From Periplaneta americana (taxonomy: Eukaryota; Arthropoda; Insecta; Blattodea; Blattidae): 64,000 bases of DNA. Position numbers and translations under genes: made by a program. Under the pieces are notes generated by a model that was not told the DNA's origin, did no database searches, and saw nothing but the letters and a program-made list of their open reading frames with translations. This document shows, in pieces, positions 8,943 to 16,781 of this stretch (the stretch's first letter is position 1; each line of letters opens with the position of its first letter). The DNA lies in contig NW_027185525.1 in NCBI RefSeq assembly GCF_040183065.1, forward strand, positions 92,032 to 156,031. The letters run 5' to 3'.

Positions 8943-9554
8943 TTATAGATTCTGCCCTTGTTCTAAAATAAGGGCAATAAGTTTTTTTTGCTCTTCTTGT
9001 GTTAGCGGTCTTAAAAATTCTATTTGTATTCCTTTCTCGTTTATTTTTTTCACTCTTAAAACAGAGTTATCTAAGTCAGTCGGACTGACCTTTTTAAAAG
9101 AATTCCTACTCAAATTTCGGGCTTGTTCTATAAGCTTTTTTTGTTCTTCTTTGTCCTTAACTCGGGCAATCATAACCAAGATTTTGTAGTCTACTTGCGA
9201 AAAAAGTTCCGGTTTTTGATAGATTTGACAGATTTCGTAAGCTTGAACTTGTTCATAAAAATATCCTTTGGTGATCCCAATACTTTCCTCTAAATAATTC
9301 TCAAAAGAAGAAATCTGCAATGCCTTTTTATGATCCCGCACATAAATGAGATTCTTCACCACATTTTCACGGAGCTCCACATATCGTACTCGTTTATGAA
9401 CAACAAATTCTTCAATCTCTTTCATTTCCAATAGATCGGCACGAATTACTTGGGTAATTTTTTCTATTTCTGATAGTTGAGACACAGCCGCACCTTTATG
9501 ACTCACGGCTAAAGGTTTAGTCGCTTGAGCTGCTAATTTATTTTTTAAATTCAT
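8943..9554 (-). CDS. ParB-like plasmid partition partner
   Basis: 203 aa from the ATG at 9554 (AGAGG nine bases upstream); a TTG at 9563 would add three residues. The start overlaps the end of parA, so the two are translationally coupled, the classic layout of parA with its DNA-binding partner. The middle (QISSFENYLEESIGITKGYFYEQVQAYEIC) looks like a helix-turn-helix segment, and DYKILVMIARVKDKEEQKKLIEQA resembles the helical region of KorB/ParB-like proteins. The C-terminus is a short beta/charged region. No CTPase-type ParB box (GERRxR) is visible, so it is only ParB-like by position and general layout. Confidence 0.65.
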   Translation of the reverse strand: MNLKNKLAAQATKPLAVSHKGAAVSQLSEIEKITQVIRADLLEMKEIEEFVVHKRVRYVELRENVVKNLIYVRDHKKALQISSFENYLEESIGITKGYFYEQVQAYEICQIYQKPELFSQVDYKILVMIARVKDKEEQKKLIEQARNLSRNSFKKVSPTDLDNSVLRVKKINEKGIQIEFLRPLTQEEQKKLIALILEQGQNL

Positions 9555-10296
9555 TCTCCACAACCTCTGCTAATTTTATATATTCTGGAAAATCTTTCAA
9601 AGTATTTAAGTTATCATGAAAACCCAAAAAATTAAACTGACTAATCTTAGAAGAATAGGGAATATTAAATGGAATCACCATATTATGGTACTGTTCGTTC
9701 AGTGCATCTAAAGAAAGATCGTGTACCGTTCTATTTTGGTAGCTATACTGCGTAGGAAGTATAAGAATTTTGGTTAAATCTGGATTAAGATCAGGGCGAA
9801 TTTCATTCGTGATTTTTTCTATAGTAAAATCAATGGCTCTGGTGTCCATTTTTTCTAGTTTAGCTGGTATAATAACCATCTGAGCAGCGACCAGTCCAAT
9901 AATAGTTTCACTGTATAAATTAGGAGCTGTATCTATAATAATATAGTCGTAGTCATTTTCCACTTGTTGTAAAAGTTTTTTTAATACAAGCTCTTTTCCA
10001 ATTCGATTCCACAAATTGACTTGCTCATAACTATCATCACAAGGAATAACGGAAAGATTTTCTGTTTTTTTAAATATGACCTGTGTTAAAAGTTTTTCAC
10101 CCCGAATAGCTTCCCAAATGGTTCGTTTATGAAATTCCTCTGTGTCATGAAAAAAGAAAGAAGTCAGTGCATTTTGAGCATCACTGTCAATAAGAAGTAC
10201 CTTTTTGTCCTTAGATAATATCAGACCCAAAATAATGGCAGAACTTGTTTTAGAAACTCCACCCTTTTTAGAACTAAAACAAATAATATGAGACAT
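9538..10296 (-). CDS. parA: ParA-type partition ATPase
   Basis: 252 aa from the ATG at 10296; the frame extends upstream to 10362 but the conserved N-terminus begins here (MSHIICFSSKKGGVSKTSSA). This is the deviant Walker A of ParA/Soj/MinD ATPases, with Ser where Gly is usual (KGGVSKTS rather than KGGVGKTT). Walker A' is VLLIDSDAQNALTSFF and Walker B is YIIIDTAPNLYSETIIGL. ParA ATPases move plasmid or chromosome copies apart on the nucleoid. It is divergent from the rep gene across the iteron region, the usual layout of a low-copy plasmid replicon. Confidence 0.9.
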   Translation of the reverse strand: MSHIICFSSKKGGVSKTSSAIILGLILSKDKKVLLIDSDAQNALTSFFFHDTEEFHKRTIWEAIRGEKLLTQVIFKKTENLSVIPCDDSYEQVNLWNRIGKELVLKKLLQQVENDYDYIIIDTAPNLYSETIIGLVAAQMVIIPAKLEKMDTRAIDFTIEKITNEIRPDLNPDLTKILILPTQYSYQNRTVHDLSLDALNEQYHNMVIPFNIPYSSKISQFNFLGFHDNLNTLKDFPEYIKLAEVVENEFKK

Positions 10297-10395
10297 AAAA
10301 ACAAACCCCCAGGTAGTTTTGAAATTTTTAAAACTAGTTTTAAAAGTTTTAAGTTTCCTCAATGTCCCATTCCATTAAGGATACAAAAGGTTAAA

Positions 10396-10789
10396 GGGAA
10401 CAAAATTGGGCATCTAGTGGACAAAATTGTACCTAAAGGTGAACAATTTTGGGCAAAAGGTGAACAAGATTATATTCTTTTTTTAACTCTTTTTATTAAA
10501 TGTAGTATTATTTTATAGAATAAAGAAATAAAACCCAATAAAAAAGAAGAGATTTTTAGGTGGACAATTTTGGGGAGGACGAATAACCACCCTAAAAAGA
10601 ATTCACATAGGTCATTTTTACAACATAAAAGGTGAACATATTTGGGAAAACTTTAAAAAAGCTTGAAAAGCTTGTTCTGTTGAAAGAGACAGGATATTTT
10701 GTGCCAGTCATTGGGATAAAAAAGACTATTTTTTAAAAAACCCTTGTAAATAACTTAAAATTTTGTTTTTAAGGTGAACAGTTTTGGGG
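10396..10789. repeat. Iteron cluster: probable plasmid-type replication origin
   Basis: Seven direct copies of a motif close to AGGTGAACAATTTTGGG lie between parA and rep. Their starts are near 10396, 10417, 10438, 10459, 10558, 10630 and 10772. The first four are phased every 21-22 bp, that is, two turns of the helix, as expected for Rep-binding iterons. The first two are degenerate (GGGAACAAAATTGGG and GTGGACAAAATTGTA), and the fourth has lost the TTTGGG part. The last copy lies just before the rep ribosome binding site and could serve autorepression. The stretch is otherwise very AT-rich, fitting an unwinding element. Origin function is inferred. Confidence 0.82.
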
Positions 10790-10812
10790 CTAAGATAAAA
10801 TCAGGAGGAAAG

Positions 10813-12162
10813 ATGTCTAAAAAAGAAGTCGTTAAAGCTTCTGGTGCTATTCAAATGACTAACAAAATTTCTTTGCTCCAACGCCGTACTTGGAATATTT
10901 TACTGGCCAATGCTTTTGATGACCTTTTGGAGTCTGAAGAACACCAAATTGAGGTAAAACAGCTGGTATCTACTTTGGAATATTCGTCTAAAAATGAGGA
11001 TCACTTAAAAGATTCTTTAAGAGAATTAACCACCACAGGGGTAGAATGGAATATTTTACAAAAAGATAAAACCACCATCTGGGGGGTAACTACGCTTCTT
11101 TCTCAAGTGGAAATTAAAGATGGAATTTGTACTTATGCTTATAGCCCCGCACTCAAAAAGAAATTGTTTCAACCTAGAATGTATGCAAAAATTAACCTGT
11201 TTATCCAAAATAAATTTGATAGCAAACATTCTCTTGCCCTTTACGAGATATGTGTAGACTACTACGATCGAAGTCGCAGAAAAGGTGAAACCCCATATAT
11301 TTCTATTGATGATTTTAGAAAGCTTATGGGAATTGATGTTCACGAGTATACCGAATTTAAATATTTAAATAAAAGAACCATATCGGAGCCTGTGGAGGAA
11401 ATCAATTCTAAATCGGATATTTTTGTCACTGTAAACTATAAGAGGTCTGGACGCAAGGTTTCTCATGTAAAATTTTTGGTAGAACCACAAAGTTATGCAG
11501 GTCAAGATCATAAACCTCAAGCTATCCAAGATATTGTGAGTGTGGATATAGATAAAATTCTCTTGGAGCAAGGGATTAATAAAGACAACATAGAATATTA
11601 TAAAACTTATATTCCTAGAGATATTTTAAATAATTTTATTACAGAATTTCAGGAAAAAATGTCCAAAGGATTGATTCGTTATCCTAGACCTTATATTTCT
11701 ACCGTTTTGGGTAAGTTAATCACGCAGTATCATATTCCCGTATCCAGTGCTAAAACTTCTATGAATTTAGAAGATTTGCCTTCTCATTTAGAGTTTTTAA
11801 AAACCGAAGGACTTTTAGAAAATCAGACTGGAGAGCTATTTTTACCAGAGGAAAAGCGGACTCTACCCTATAACATATTAGAACAGTACAGCGAAGAATT
11901 TTGGCGGAGAGTCTATAAAAAGTATCAACAGATAAAAGAAAAAACTAAAGAGGAGCGGTGTGAGCTCGCTTTTTTAGAGGCAGAACGAGAAGAAGACTTT
12001 ATGCATCATCCTGTATTTACTTTGTTGCTAGAAAGAGTAGAAGAGAAAAAAGACTATCAGCAAGACAAATTGAGCTATTTGCAAAAAATTACTAATTTTT
12101 ATTGGCAAATTATAGAGAAAGAATTAGATTTAGAGACAGTGTTAGTAATGATAGAAAATTAA
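10813..12162 (+). CDS. Replication initiator protein, Rep_3-like
   Basis: 449 aa from the ATG at 10813, which has AGGAGG correctly placed; an upstream GTG at 10774 lies inside the last iteron and is unlikely. The first 230 residues have the layout of Rep_3 (RepA/RepE/Pi) initiators: VKASGAIQMTNKISLLQRRTWNILL, a first winged-helix domain, then YAKINLFIQNKFDSKHSLALYEICVDYY and YISIDDFRKLMGI of the second, ending in a basic strand pair (KRSGRKVSHVKFLVEP). Such proteins bind iterons to start replication. The C-terminal 220 residues are charged and helical and not recognised. The gene sits directly behind the iterons and opposite parA. Confidence 0.82.
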   Translation: MSKKEVVKASGAIQMTNKISLLQRRTWNILLANAFDDLLESEEHQIEVKQLVSTLEYSSKNEDHLKDSLRELTTTGVEWNILQKDKTTIWGVTTLLSQVEIKDGICTYAYSPALKKKLFQPRMYAKINLFIQNKFDSKHSLALYEICVDYYDRSRRKGETPYISIDDFRKLMGIDVHEYTEFKYLNKRTISEPVEEINSKSDIFVTVNYKRSGRKVSHVKFLVEPQSYAGQDHKPQAIQDIVSVDIDKILLEQGINKDNIEYYKTYIPRDILNNFITEFQEKMSKGLIRYPRPYISTVLGKLITQYHIPVSSAKTSMNLEDLPSHLEFLKTEGLLENQTGELFLPEEKRTLPYNILEQYSEEFWRRVYKKYQQIKEKTKEERCELAFLEAEREEDFMHHPVFTLLLERVEEKKDYQQDKLSYLQKITNFYWQIIEKELDLETVLVMIEN

Positions 12163-12171
12163 GGGGCCACT

Positions 12172-12414
12172 ATGAGTAGTAAAGTGAAAATTTGGGTTCA
12201 ACCAGTGGGAGATCTTTGGAATATTAAACATCTCAACACCGTGCTTTACCGAACTAGAACTATGGAAGATGGGATTAAAGAAGCACGGCTTTTTCTAGCA
12301 GATATTCTCAAAAGAGAACCAGAAGGTTCCACAGCAGAGGTAGTGGTGGAGAGTAAAGAAGGGCTGATTAAAACTTTGCCCTATAAAAAACAGGATGAAG
12401 ATTATCCTTTATAA
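12172..12414 (+). CDS. Small DUF2188-like protein
   Basis: 80 aa. It begins nine bases after the rep stop codon with AAGGGG before the ATG, so it belongs to the rep transcript. The pattern KIWVQPVGDLWNIKHL, then a helix (TRTMEDGIKEARLFLADILKREP), then a strand VVVESKEGLIKTLPY matches the short beta-alpha-beta layout of DUF2188-type proteins, whose function is unknown. The assignment to that family is by eye. A terminator-like hairpin starts seven bases after the stop. Confidence 0.6.
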   Translation: MSSKVKIWVQPVGDLWNIKHLNTVLYRTRTMEDGIKEARLFLADILKREPEGSTAEVVVESKEGLIKTLPYKKQDEDYPL

Positions 12415-12420
12415 AGGAGG

Positions 12421-12440
12421 GTCAGTCTGGCTGACTTTTT
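12421..12440 (+). terminator. Hairpin between the rep operon and selD; terminator or attenuator
   Basis: GTCAG (12421-12425), loop TCTGG, CTGAC (12431-12435), then TTTTT (12436-12440) immediately followed by the selD start codon. As DNA it is a short rho-independent terminator for the rep operon. It also lies exactly between the AAAGGAGG sequence at 12414-12420 and the selD ATG, so in a read-through RNA it would either bring that Shine-Dalgarno closer to the start or control selD expression. Confidence 0.6.
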
Positions 12441-13484
12441 ATGAAAGAAGAACAATTAAAACCCTATATTACCAGCGGTGGCTGAGCGGCAAAATATGAT
12501 CCTAAGGCTTTAGGACAGATTTTATCTCAGCTTAAAACGGAGTTGCGGCAATCGGATTATCCCAATGTTTTGGTAGGTTTGGACAAAGAAGATGATGCGG
12601 CTATTGTTAAGATGAATGATTCACAGGCGATTGTTCATACCACAGATTTTTTTACGCCTATGCTAGCCGATCCTTATTTGTTTGGTAAAGTGGCGGCGGT
12701 GAATGCTATTTCAGATGTTTATGCTATGGGTGGAGAGGTACTATTTGCGCTCAATCTTTGTGGATTTCCCAAAGATCTTCCTGCTGATGTGGTACAAAAA
12801 ATATTACAGGGCGGAATTGATGTGGCTAAAGAAGCAGGGTTCCCTATTTTAGGAGGACATACTATAACCACCAAAGATCTAATTTATGGGTTGAGTGTGG
12901 TAGGGCAGGTTCATCCTCAGGAGTTTTTTACAAAATCACATCTTCAAGAAGGCGATTTACTTTTTTTAACTCAGCCTGTGGGTATAGGGCATCTGCTCTC
13001 TGCCTATAAACAGGATGATATTTTGGAACAACACTACCAAGCCATGTTGAATAGTATGCTGACCCACAACAAACGAGCCATGCTTTTAATTAAACAGTTA
13101 GGAGTCAAAGCGTGTACGGATGTAACTGGATTTTCTTTAATAGGACATTTAAGCGAAATGCTTTTGGATTTTTCTGCTGAAATTTATTTTCATCAAATCC
13201 CATTTTTTGCTGGAGTGAAAGAAGCGGTAGAAAAGGGATATGTTTCGGGAGGATGTAAGCGTAATATTGTCCAATATAAACCTTATATGGAAACGATGGC
13301 TGTTTTTACTAAGGAACAAATGAGAATGCTTTTTAGTCCAGAAACATCGGGAGGGCTTTTATTTGCATTATCGCCAGAGCATCAAAAGGAGCTTTTACTA
13401 TTGGCGGAGCAGCAGTCTATTTCTATTTTTTGCATTGGTCAAGTTGTTACTCAGCAAGAGAAAAAAATTTTACTTTTTTCTTGA
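12441..13484 (+). CDS. selD: Selenide, water dikinase, itself a selenoprotein (in-frame UGA)
   Basis: 347 aa when the TGA at 12483-12485 is read as selenocysteine (residue 15). Selenide + ATP gives selenophosphate, the selenium donor for tRNA-Sec. The N-terminal motif is TSGGUAAK, where selenocysteine replaces the catalytic Cys of the usual GGCxAK. The body is canonical: GLDKEDDAAIVKMND, the VAAVNAISDVYAMGGEVLFALN segment, GGHTI, TDVTGFSLIGHLSEM and SPETSGGLLFAL. Conventional gene callers would start at 12543 and miss the catalytic segment. It has no normally spaced Shine-Dalgarno, and a hairpin precedes the ATG. tRNA-Sec, selA and selB follow directly, so the complete selenocysteine pathway is here. 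Confidence 0.93.
12483..12515 (+). promoter_or_regulatory. UGA selenocysteine codon and candidate bacterial SECIS hairpin of selD
   Basis: After the TGA (12483-12485), a stem TCCTAA (12500-12505) and TTAGGA (12510-12515) encloses a GGCT loop. The stem begins 14 bases after the TGA, a distance compatible with bacterial SECIS elements, which are read by SelB and often carry G residues in the apical loop. The hairpin lies inside the coding sequence, as bacterial SECIS elements do. The fit is by eye. Confidence 0.65.
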
Positions 13485-13504
13485 AAAAAGCTATATTTAT
13501 GGAC

Positions 13505-13593
13505 GGAAGTAGATAAGATCTGGTGGTCTTGGCGGTCTTCAAAACCGTTTGTTTGAGTTTATTGAACGGTAGGTTCGATTCCTGCCTCTTCCG
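13505..13593 (+). tRNA. selC: tRNA-Sec (anticodon TCA)
   Basis: 89 nt with selenocysteine-type architecture. A six-pair D stem (AAGATC/GGTCTT) closes a four-base loop. The anticodon loop is CTTCAAA, so the anticodon is TCA, on a six-pair stem with two G-T pairs. There is a long variable arm (GTTTGA/TTGAAC) and a T stem GTAGG/CCTGC with loop TTCGATT. The acceptor begins GGAAG and ends CTTCC followed by discriminator G. The CCA end is not encoded. Beyond the first five acceptor pairs, the next two positions do not pair by Watson-Crick rules, which is odd for the extended Sec acceptor stem. It lies between selD and selA. Confidence 0.9.
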
Positions 13594-13618
13594 TTTAATA
13601 TTGGCACTCGGGGGTTTT

Positions 13619-14989
13619 GTGCAGCCGTTATCTTTTATTCCCTCTGTCTCTAAAATTCTAGAAGATCCTATATTAGATTCTTATAAACGGGAACTTTCAT
13701 TTTTAGTGGTTTCGTATACAGTTAAAAAAACTCTGGCTATGTTTAAACAAGAAGTTCAAGATCGAGCTTGGGATATCAAGGAACCGACTCCAGTTTTTAA
13801 TGAAGTGCTTTCACGGACGGTTCAAGAACTCACTCTTATTTTACGCTCCAAAACTCAAGCGGTGGTGAATGCTACTGGCATTACTTTGCATACTAATTTA
13901 GGCAGAAGTCCGTTGAGCCTTGAAATATGGTCTAAAATACAACAGACAATGACCCATTATTCCAGTTTGGAACTAGACTTGCAAACGGGTAAAAGAGGAA
14001 AACGAAAAAGTTTAGTTCCGCAACTTTTGAGTCACTATCTTGGTCAACCATTAGAATCCACAGATGTGTTAGTTGTTAACAATAATGCAGCAGCTTTGTT
14101 TTTATTTTTATCCACTTTTCCCAAAGGTAAGGAAGTAGTGATCTCTCGTGGAGAACTAGTTCAAATTGGAGGTGGATTTAGAATTCCAGAAATACTGGAG
14201 CAAACAGGATTAAAACTGAAAGAGGTGGGCACTACCAATATTACTACTCTTCAAGACTATAAAAATGCGATTAATCCAGAGACGGTGTTGATTTTAAAAG
14301 TTCATGCATCTAATTTTGCCATACGGGGTTTTACCAAATCGGTCGGTACTCAAGAACTTGCCCAAATCTGTCCACCTTCTGTTGTTTTTGCCGTAGATCA
14401 AGGGTCAGGATTACTAAAAGAGGACAAATTTGGGGAAGAAAGTGCAGAAAGTCATCTGAATGCTGGAGCACATATTGTTCTATTTTCAGGGGATAAACTT
14501 TTGGGAGGACCTCAAGCAGGGATTGCTATAGGAAAAAAAGATGTGATTTCTCGTATGGAAAAGCATCCATTAATGCGAGTTTGTAGAGTAGGAAAAATGA
14601 TTAGTACTTACTTGGAGGAATGTTTAATCAGTTATATCAACCAAACAGAAAGACCTGTGAGTGTTTCTCATTTTTCTAAACCTTTAGGGCAGCTCCAAGA
14701 TCTTGCGGAGAGGGTGTCAAAACAGTTTGCCCACATTGTTGAGCCTGTAAAAACAACGAGAGTTTTAGGTGGAGGGAGTACTCCTGATTTTTCTATACCT
14801 TCTTATGGTGTTTCCTTAAAAACTCAACAGTCTGCGGATAATGTGTTGGCTTTTTTTAGGAACTATAAAACCCCTATTATTGGTTACATTGAAAAAAATA
14901 GGGTAATTTTTGATTTTTCTACTTTTTTAGAAGGAGATATGACCATTTTTTCTTCTGCTTTAAGTGCTTGGGTACGCCAAGAGAGGTAA
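13619..14989 (+). CDS. selA: L-seryl-tRNA(Sec) selenium transferase
   Basis: 456 aa from the GTG at 13619 (start MQPLSFIPSVSKILED), which matches the family N-terminus; longer frames run back into tRNA-Sec and are excluded. SelA is a PLP enzyme that turns Ser-tRNA(Sec) into Sec-tRNA(Sec) using selenophosphate. Marks: AVVNATGITLHTNLGRSPL, VNNNAAALFLFL, VDQGSGLL, and the PLP lysine in FSGDKLLGGPQAG. A GGGGG stretch six bases upstream acts as a weak ribosome binding site. It is followed after three bases by selB. Confidence 0.95.
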   Translation: MQPLSFIPSVSKILEDPILDSYKRELSFLVVSYTVKKTLAMFKQEVQDRAWDIKEPTPVFNEVLSRTVQELTLILRSKTQAVVNATGITLHTNLGRSPLSLEIWSKIQQTMTHYSSLELDLQTGKRGKRKSLVPQLLSHYLGQPLESTDVLVVNNNAAALFLFLSTFPKGKEVVISRGELVQIGGGFRIPEILEQTGLKLKEVGTTNITTLQDYKNAINPETVLILKVHASNFAIRGFTKSVGTQELAQICPPSVVFAVDQGSGLLKEDKFGEESAESHLNAGAHIVLFSGDKLLGGPQAGIAIGKKDVISRMEKHPLMRVCRVGKMISTYLEECLISYINQTERPVSVSHFSKPLGQLQDLAERVSKQFAHIVEPVKTTRVLGGGSTPDFSIPSYGVSLKTQQSADNVLAFFRNYKTPIIGYIEKNRVIFDFSTFLEGDMTIFSSALSAWVRQER

Positions 14990-14992
14990 TTT

Positions 14993-16774
14993 ATGAGAAT
15001 TATTGGTACATCAGGACATGTGGATCATGGTAAAAGTTCCCTTATACAGGCACTCAGTCAAATTAATCCTATGCATCTTCCTGCCGAAAAAGAACGAGGG
15101 ATGACCATAGATTTAGGATTTGCCTATTTAGAAGATCCACAAGGACTCCCGATTGGTATTGTGGATGTTCCTGGTCATGAAAAATTTATACGTAATATGG
15201 TTGCAGGAATTTGGGCTTTAGACTGTGTTCTTTTGGTAGTGGCTTTGGACGATGGTGTGATGCCTATGACCCGAATGCACCTAAAAATTGCCCAAGCCAT
15301 GGGTGTAAAAAAATTAATTTTAGTAGTTAATAAAATAGATTTATTTTCTCCAGCGGAAAGAGAAGAACGGCTTATCCAAATTCGGAACGATTTGAAGGGT
15401 CAGATTCCAACACAGACCCCAATAGTTATGGTTTCTAGCACTACCAAAGAAGGTATAGAACCTTTAAAATCCCTTATTTTTGAGACACTGGAAAGTATAG
15501 AGTCACAGGATATGGTGTCTCCTCAATATTATATAGACAGAGTTTTTGATATTAAAGGAACAGGACAAGTAGTTACAGGGAGTTTAGTATCGGGGAGCTT
15601 GGAACAAAACCAAAATATTTGGCTTTATCCTATGGCAAAATCCGTAATTGTTAAAACTTTACAGGCATATCATCAGAAACAAGAACTCGTTTTTCCAAAA
15701 TCTCGAGTGTCTCTCACATTAAAAAATGCCCCAGATCTGAAAAGAGGAATGATGCTCAGTCAACAAAACCCACAGGAAGTGATTTTTGGCTGTTATTTTG
15801 TGGTTCAAATTCAAGAAGCTTTTGAAAAATTGAAAAACTACTCTGAAGTAGAAGTTTCTTTAGGGACAGGCTCTAGTTTGGCAATTATGAGTGAAATAGC
15901 GGAAGGATTTTTGTTTTTGGAGATACGAGAACCTTTATCTTGTCTACCACTGCAACCCATTTTACTTATCAGCCATGGGGGAAGTACATTACTTGCCCAC
16001 ACGCAAGGATTGATAGGACTAGGCGATAAAAAACAAAAAAATTGGATCAAAAAACAAATTCAGCTCCTTATCCAAAAACAAATTACCATTACTCCTCTCC
16101 TTTTATCCTGCTTACTGGATGGTGGGATTTCACGAGTGCAAAGAATCTCGGATGATTTAGCAACATTAGGAGAAACCCTAGGGGAGTTTTTTGTTTTAAA
16201 CTGGAAATTAGACGAGATAAAAACTCAAGTTTTAATAGCAGTGGATCAAACTAAGGGGGTTAAACTCACAGAGCTTTCTAGTAGACTACAGATTCACCCA
16301 GAGCCTTTAATGGAAATTTTGCAATATTTTGTAAAAGTCCAAGTTATTAGTGAATATGAACAAGGATACTATGCCTACGGATTTTCTGCTGATAATGTCA
16401 ATACCAATACTCAGAATTTCAAACTCAACTTAGGAGAAAAAAACGCCCTAGCTTTTGCTAAAACTCAAGGGCAAAAAACTTTTAAAGCACAGGATGTTTT
16501 GGGGGCTAAGGCATCTGTCAAAGATGTAAAAAACCTAGTGGCTTTAGGACAGATTGTATTTTTGGAAGAAGATATGTATATGTCTATGGACGCTTACGAA
16601 AAATTAGAAAGTCAAATTTTACAAGATCTTGAAATAGGGGATCGATTTTCTATCCAGTGGATAAAAGAACATATAGGACTTTCTAGAAAGTATAGTATTC
16701 CAATTCTTAATATGATGGAAAAACGGGGTTTTGTCCGTCGAATAGAAAATGAACGCATTGTGATAAAAAAATGA
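14993..16774 (+). CDS. selB: Selenocysteine-specific elongation factor
   Basis: 593 aa. It is the GTPase that carries Sec-tRNA(Sec) to the ribosome at UGA codons marked by a SECIS hairpin. The G1 motif is GTSGHVDHGKSSLI, G3 is IVDVPGHEKFIRNMVAG and G4 is VVNKIDLF; the switch I region has ERGMTIDLGFAYL. Domains II and III follow, then the C-terminal winged helices (about residues 400-593) that bind the SECIS RNA, ending with a basic segment. It starts three bases after the selA stop. The genes selD, tRNA-Sec, selA and selB form one locus. Confidence 0.96.
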   Translation: MRIIGTSGHVDHGKSSLIQALSQINPMHLPAEKERGMTIDLGFAYLEDPQGLPIGIVDVPGHEKFIRNMVAGIWALDCVLLVVALDDGVMPMTRMHLKIAQAMGVKKLILVVNKIDLFSPAEREERLIQIRNDLKGQIPTQTPIVMVSSTTKEGIEPLKSLIFETLESIESQDMVSPQYYIDRVFDIKGTGQVVTGSLVSGSLEQNQNIWLYPMAKSVIVKTLQAYHQKQELVFPKSRVSLTLKNAPDLKRGMMLSQQNPQEVIFGCYFVVQIQEAFEKLKNYSEVEVSLGTGSSLAIMSEIAEGFLFLEIREPLSCLPLQPILLISHGGSTLLAHTQGLIGLGDKKQKNWIKKQIQLLIQKQITITPLLLSCLLDGGISRVQRISDDLATLGETLGEFFVLNWKLDEIKTQVLIAVDQTKGVKLTELSSRLQIHPEPLMEILQYFVKVQVISEYEQGYYAYGFSADNVNTNTQNFKLNLGEKNALAFAKTQGQKTFKAQDVLGAKASVKDVKNLVALGQIVFLEEDMYMSMDAYEKLESQILQDLEIGDRFSIQWIKEHIGLSRKYSIPILNMMEKRGFVRRIENERIVIKK

Positions 16775-16781
16775 GGTATGT

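Noticed and set aside
10288..10518. Plus-strand 76-codon frame between parA and rep
   Set aside because: It covers the parA start and the iterons, has Lys/Phe/Ile-rich random composition and no ribosome binding site.
12172..12414. Toxin-antitoxin partner of the plasmid replicon
   Set aside because: The small gene after rep lacks any toxin or antitoxin motif and has no paired partner; DUF2188-like fits better.
13523..13618. Longer start for selA beginning inside tRNA-Sec
   Set aside because: It would translate the tRNA; the conserved SelA N-terminus starts at the GTG at 13619.
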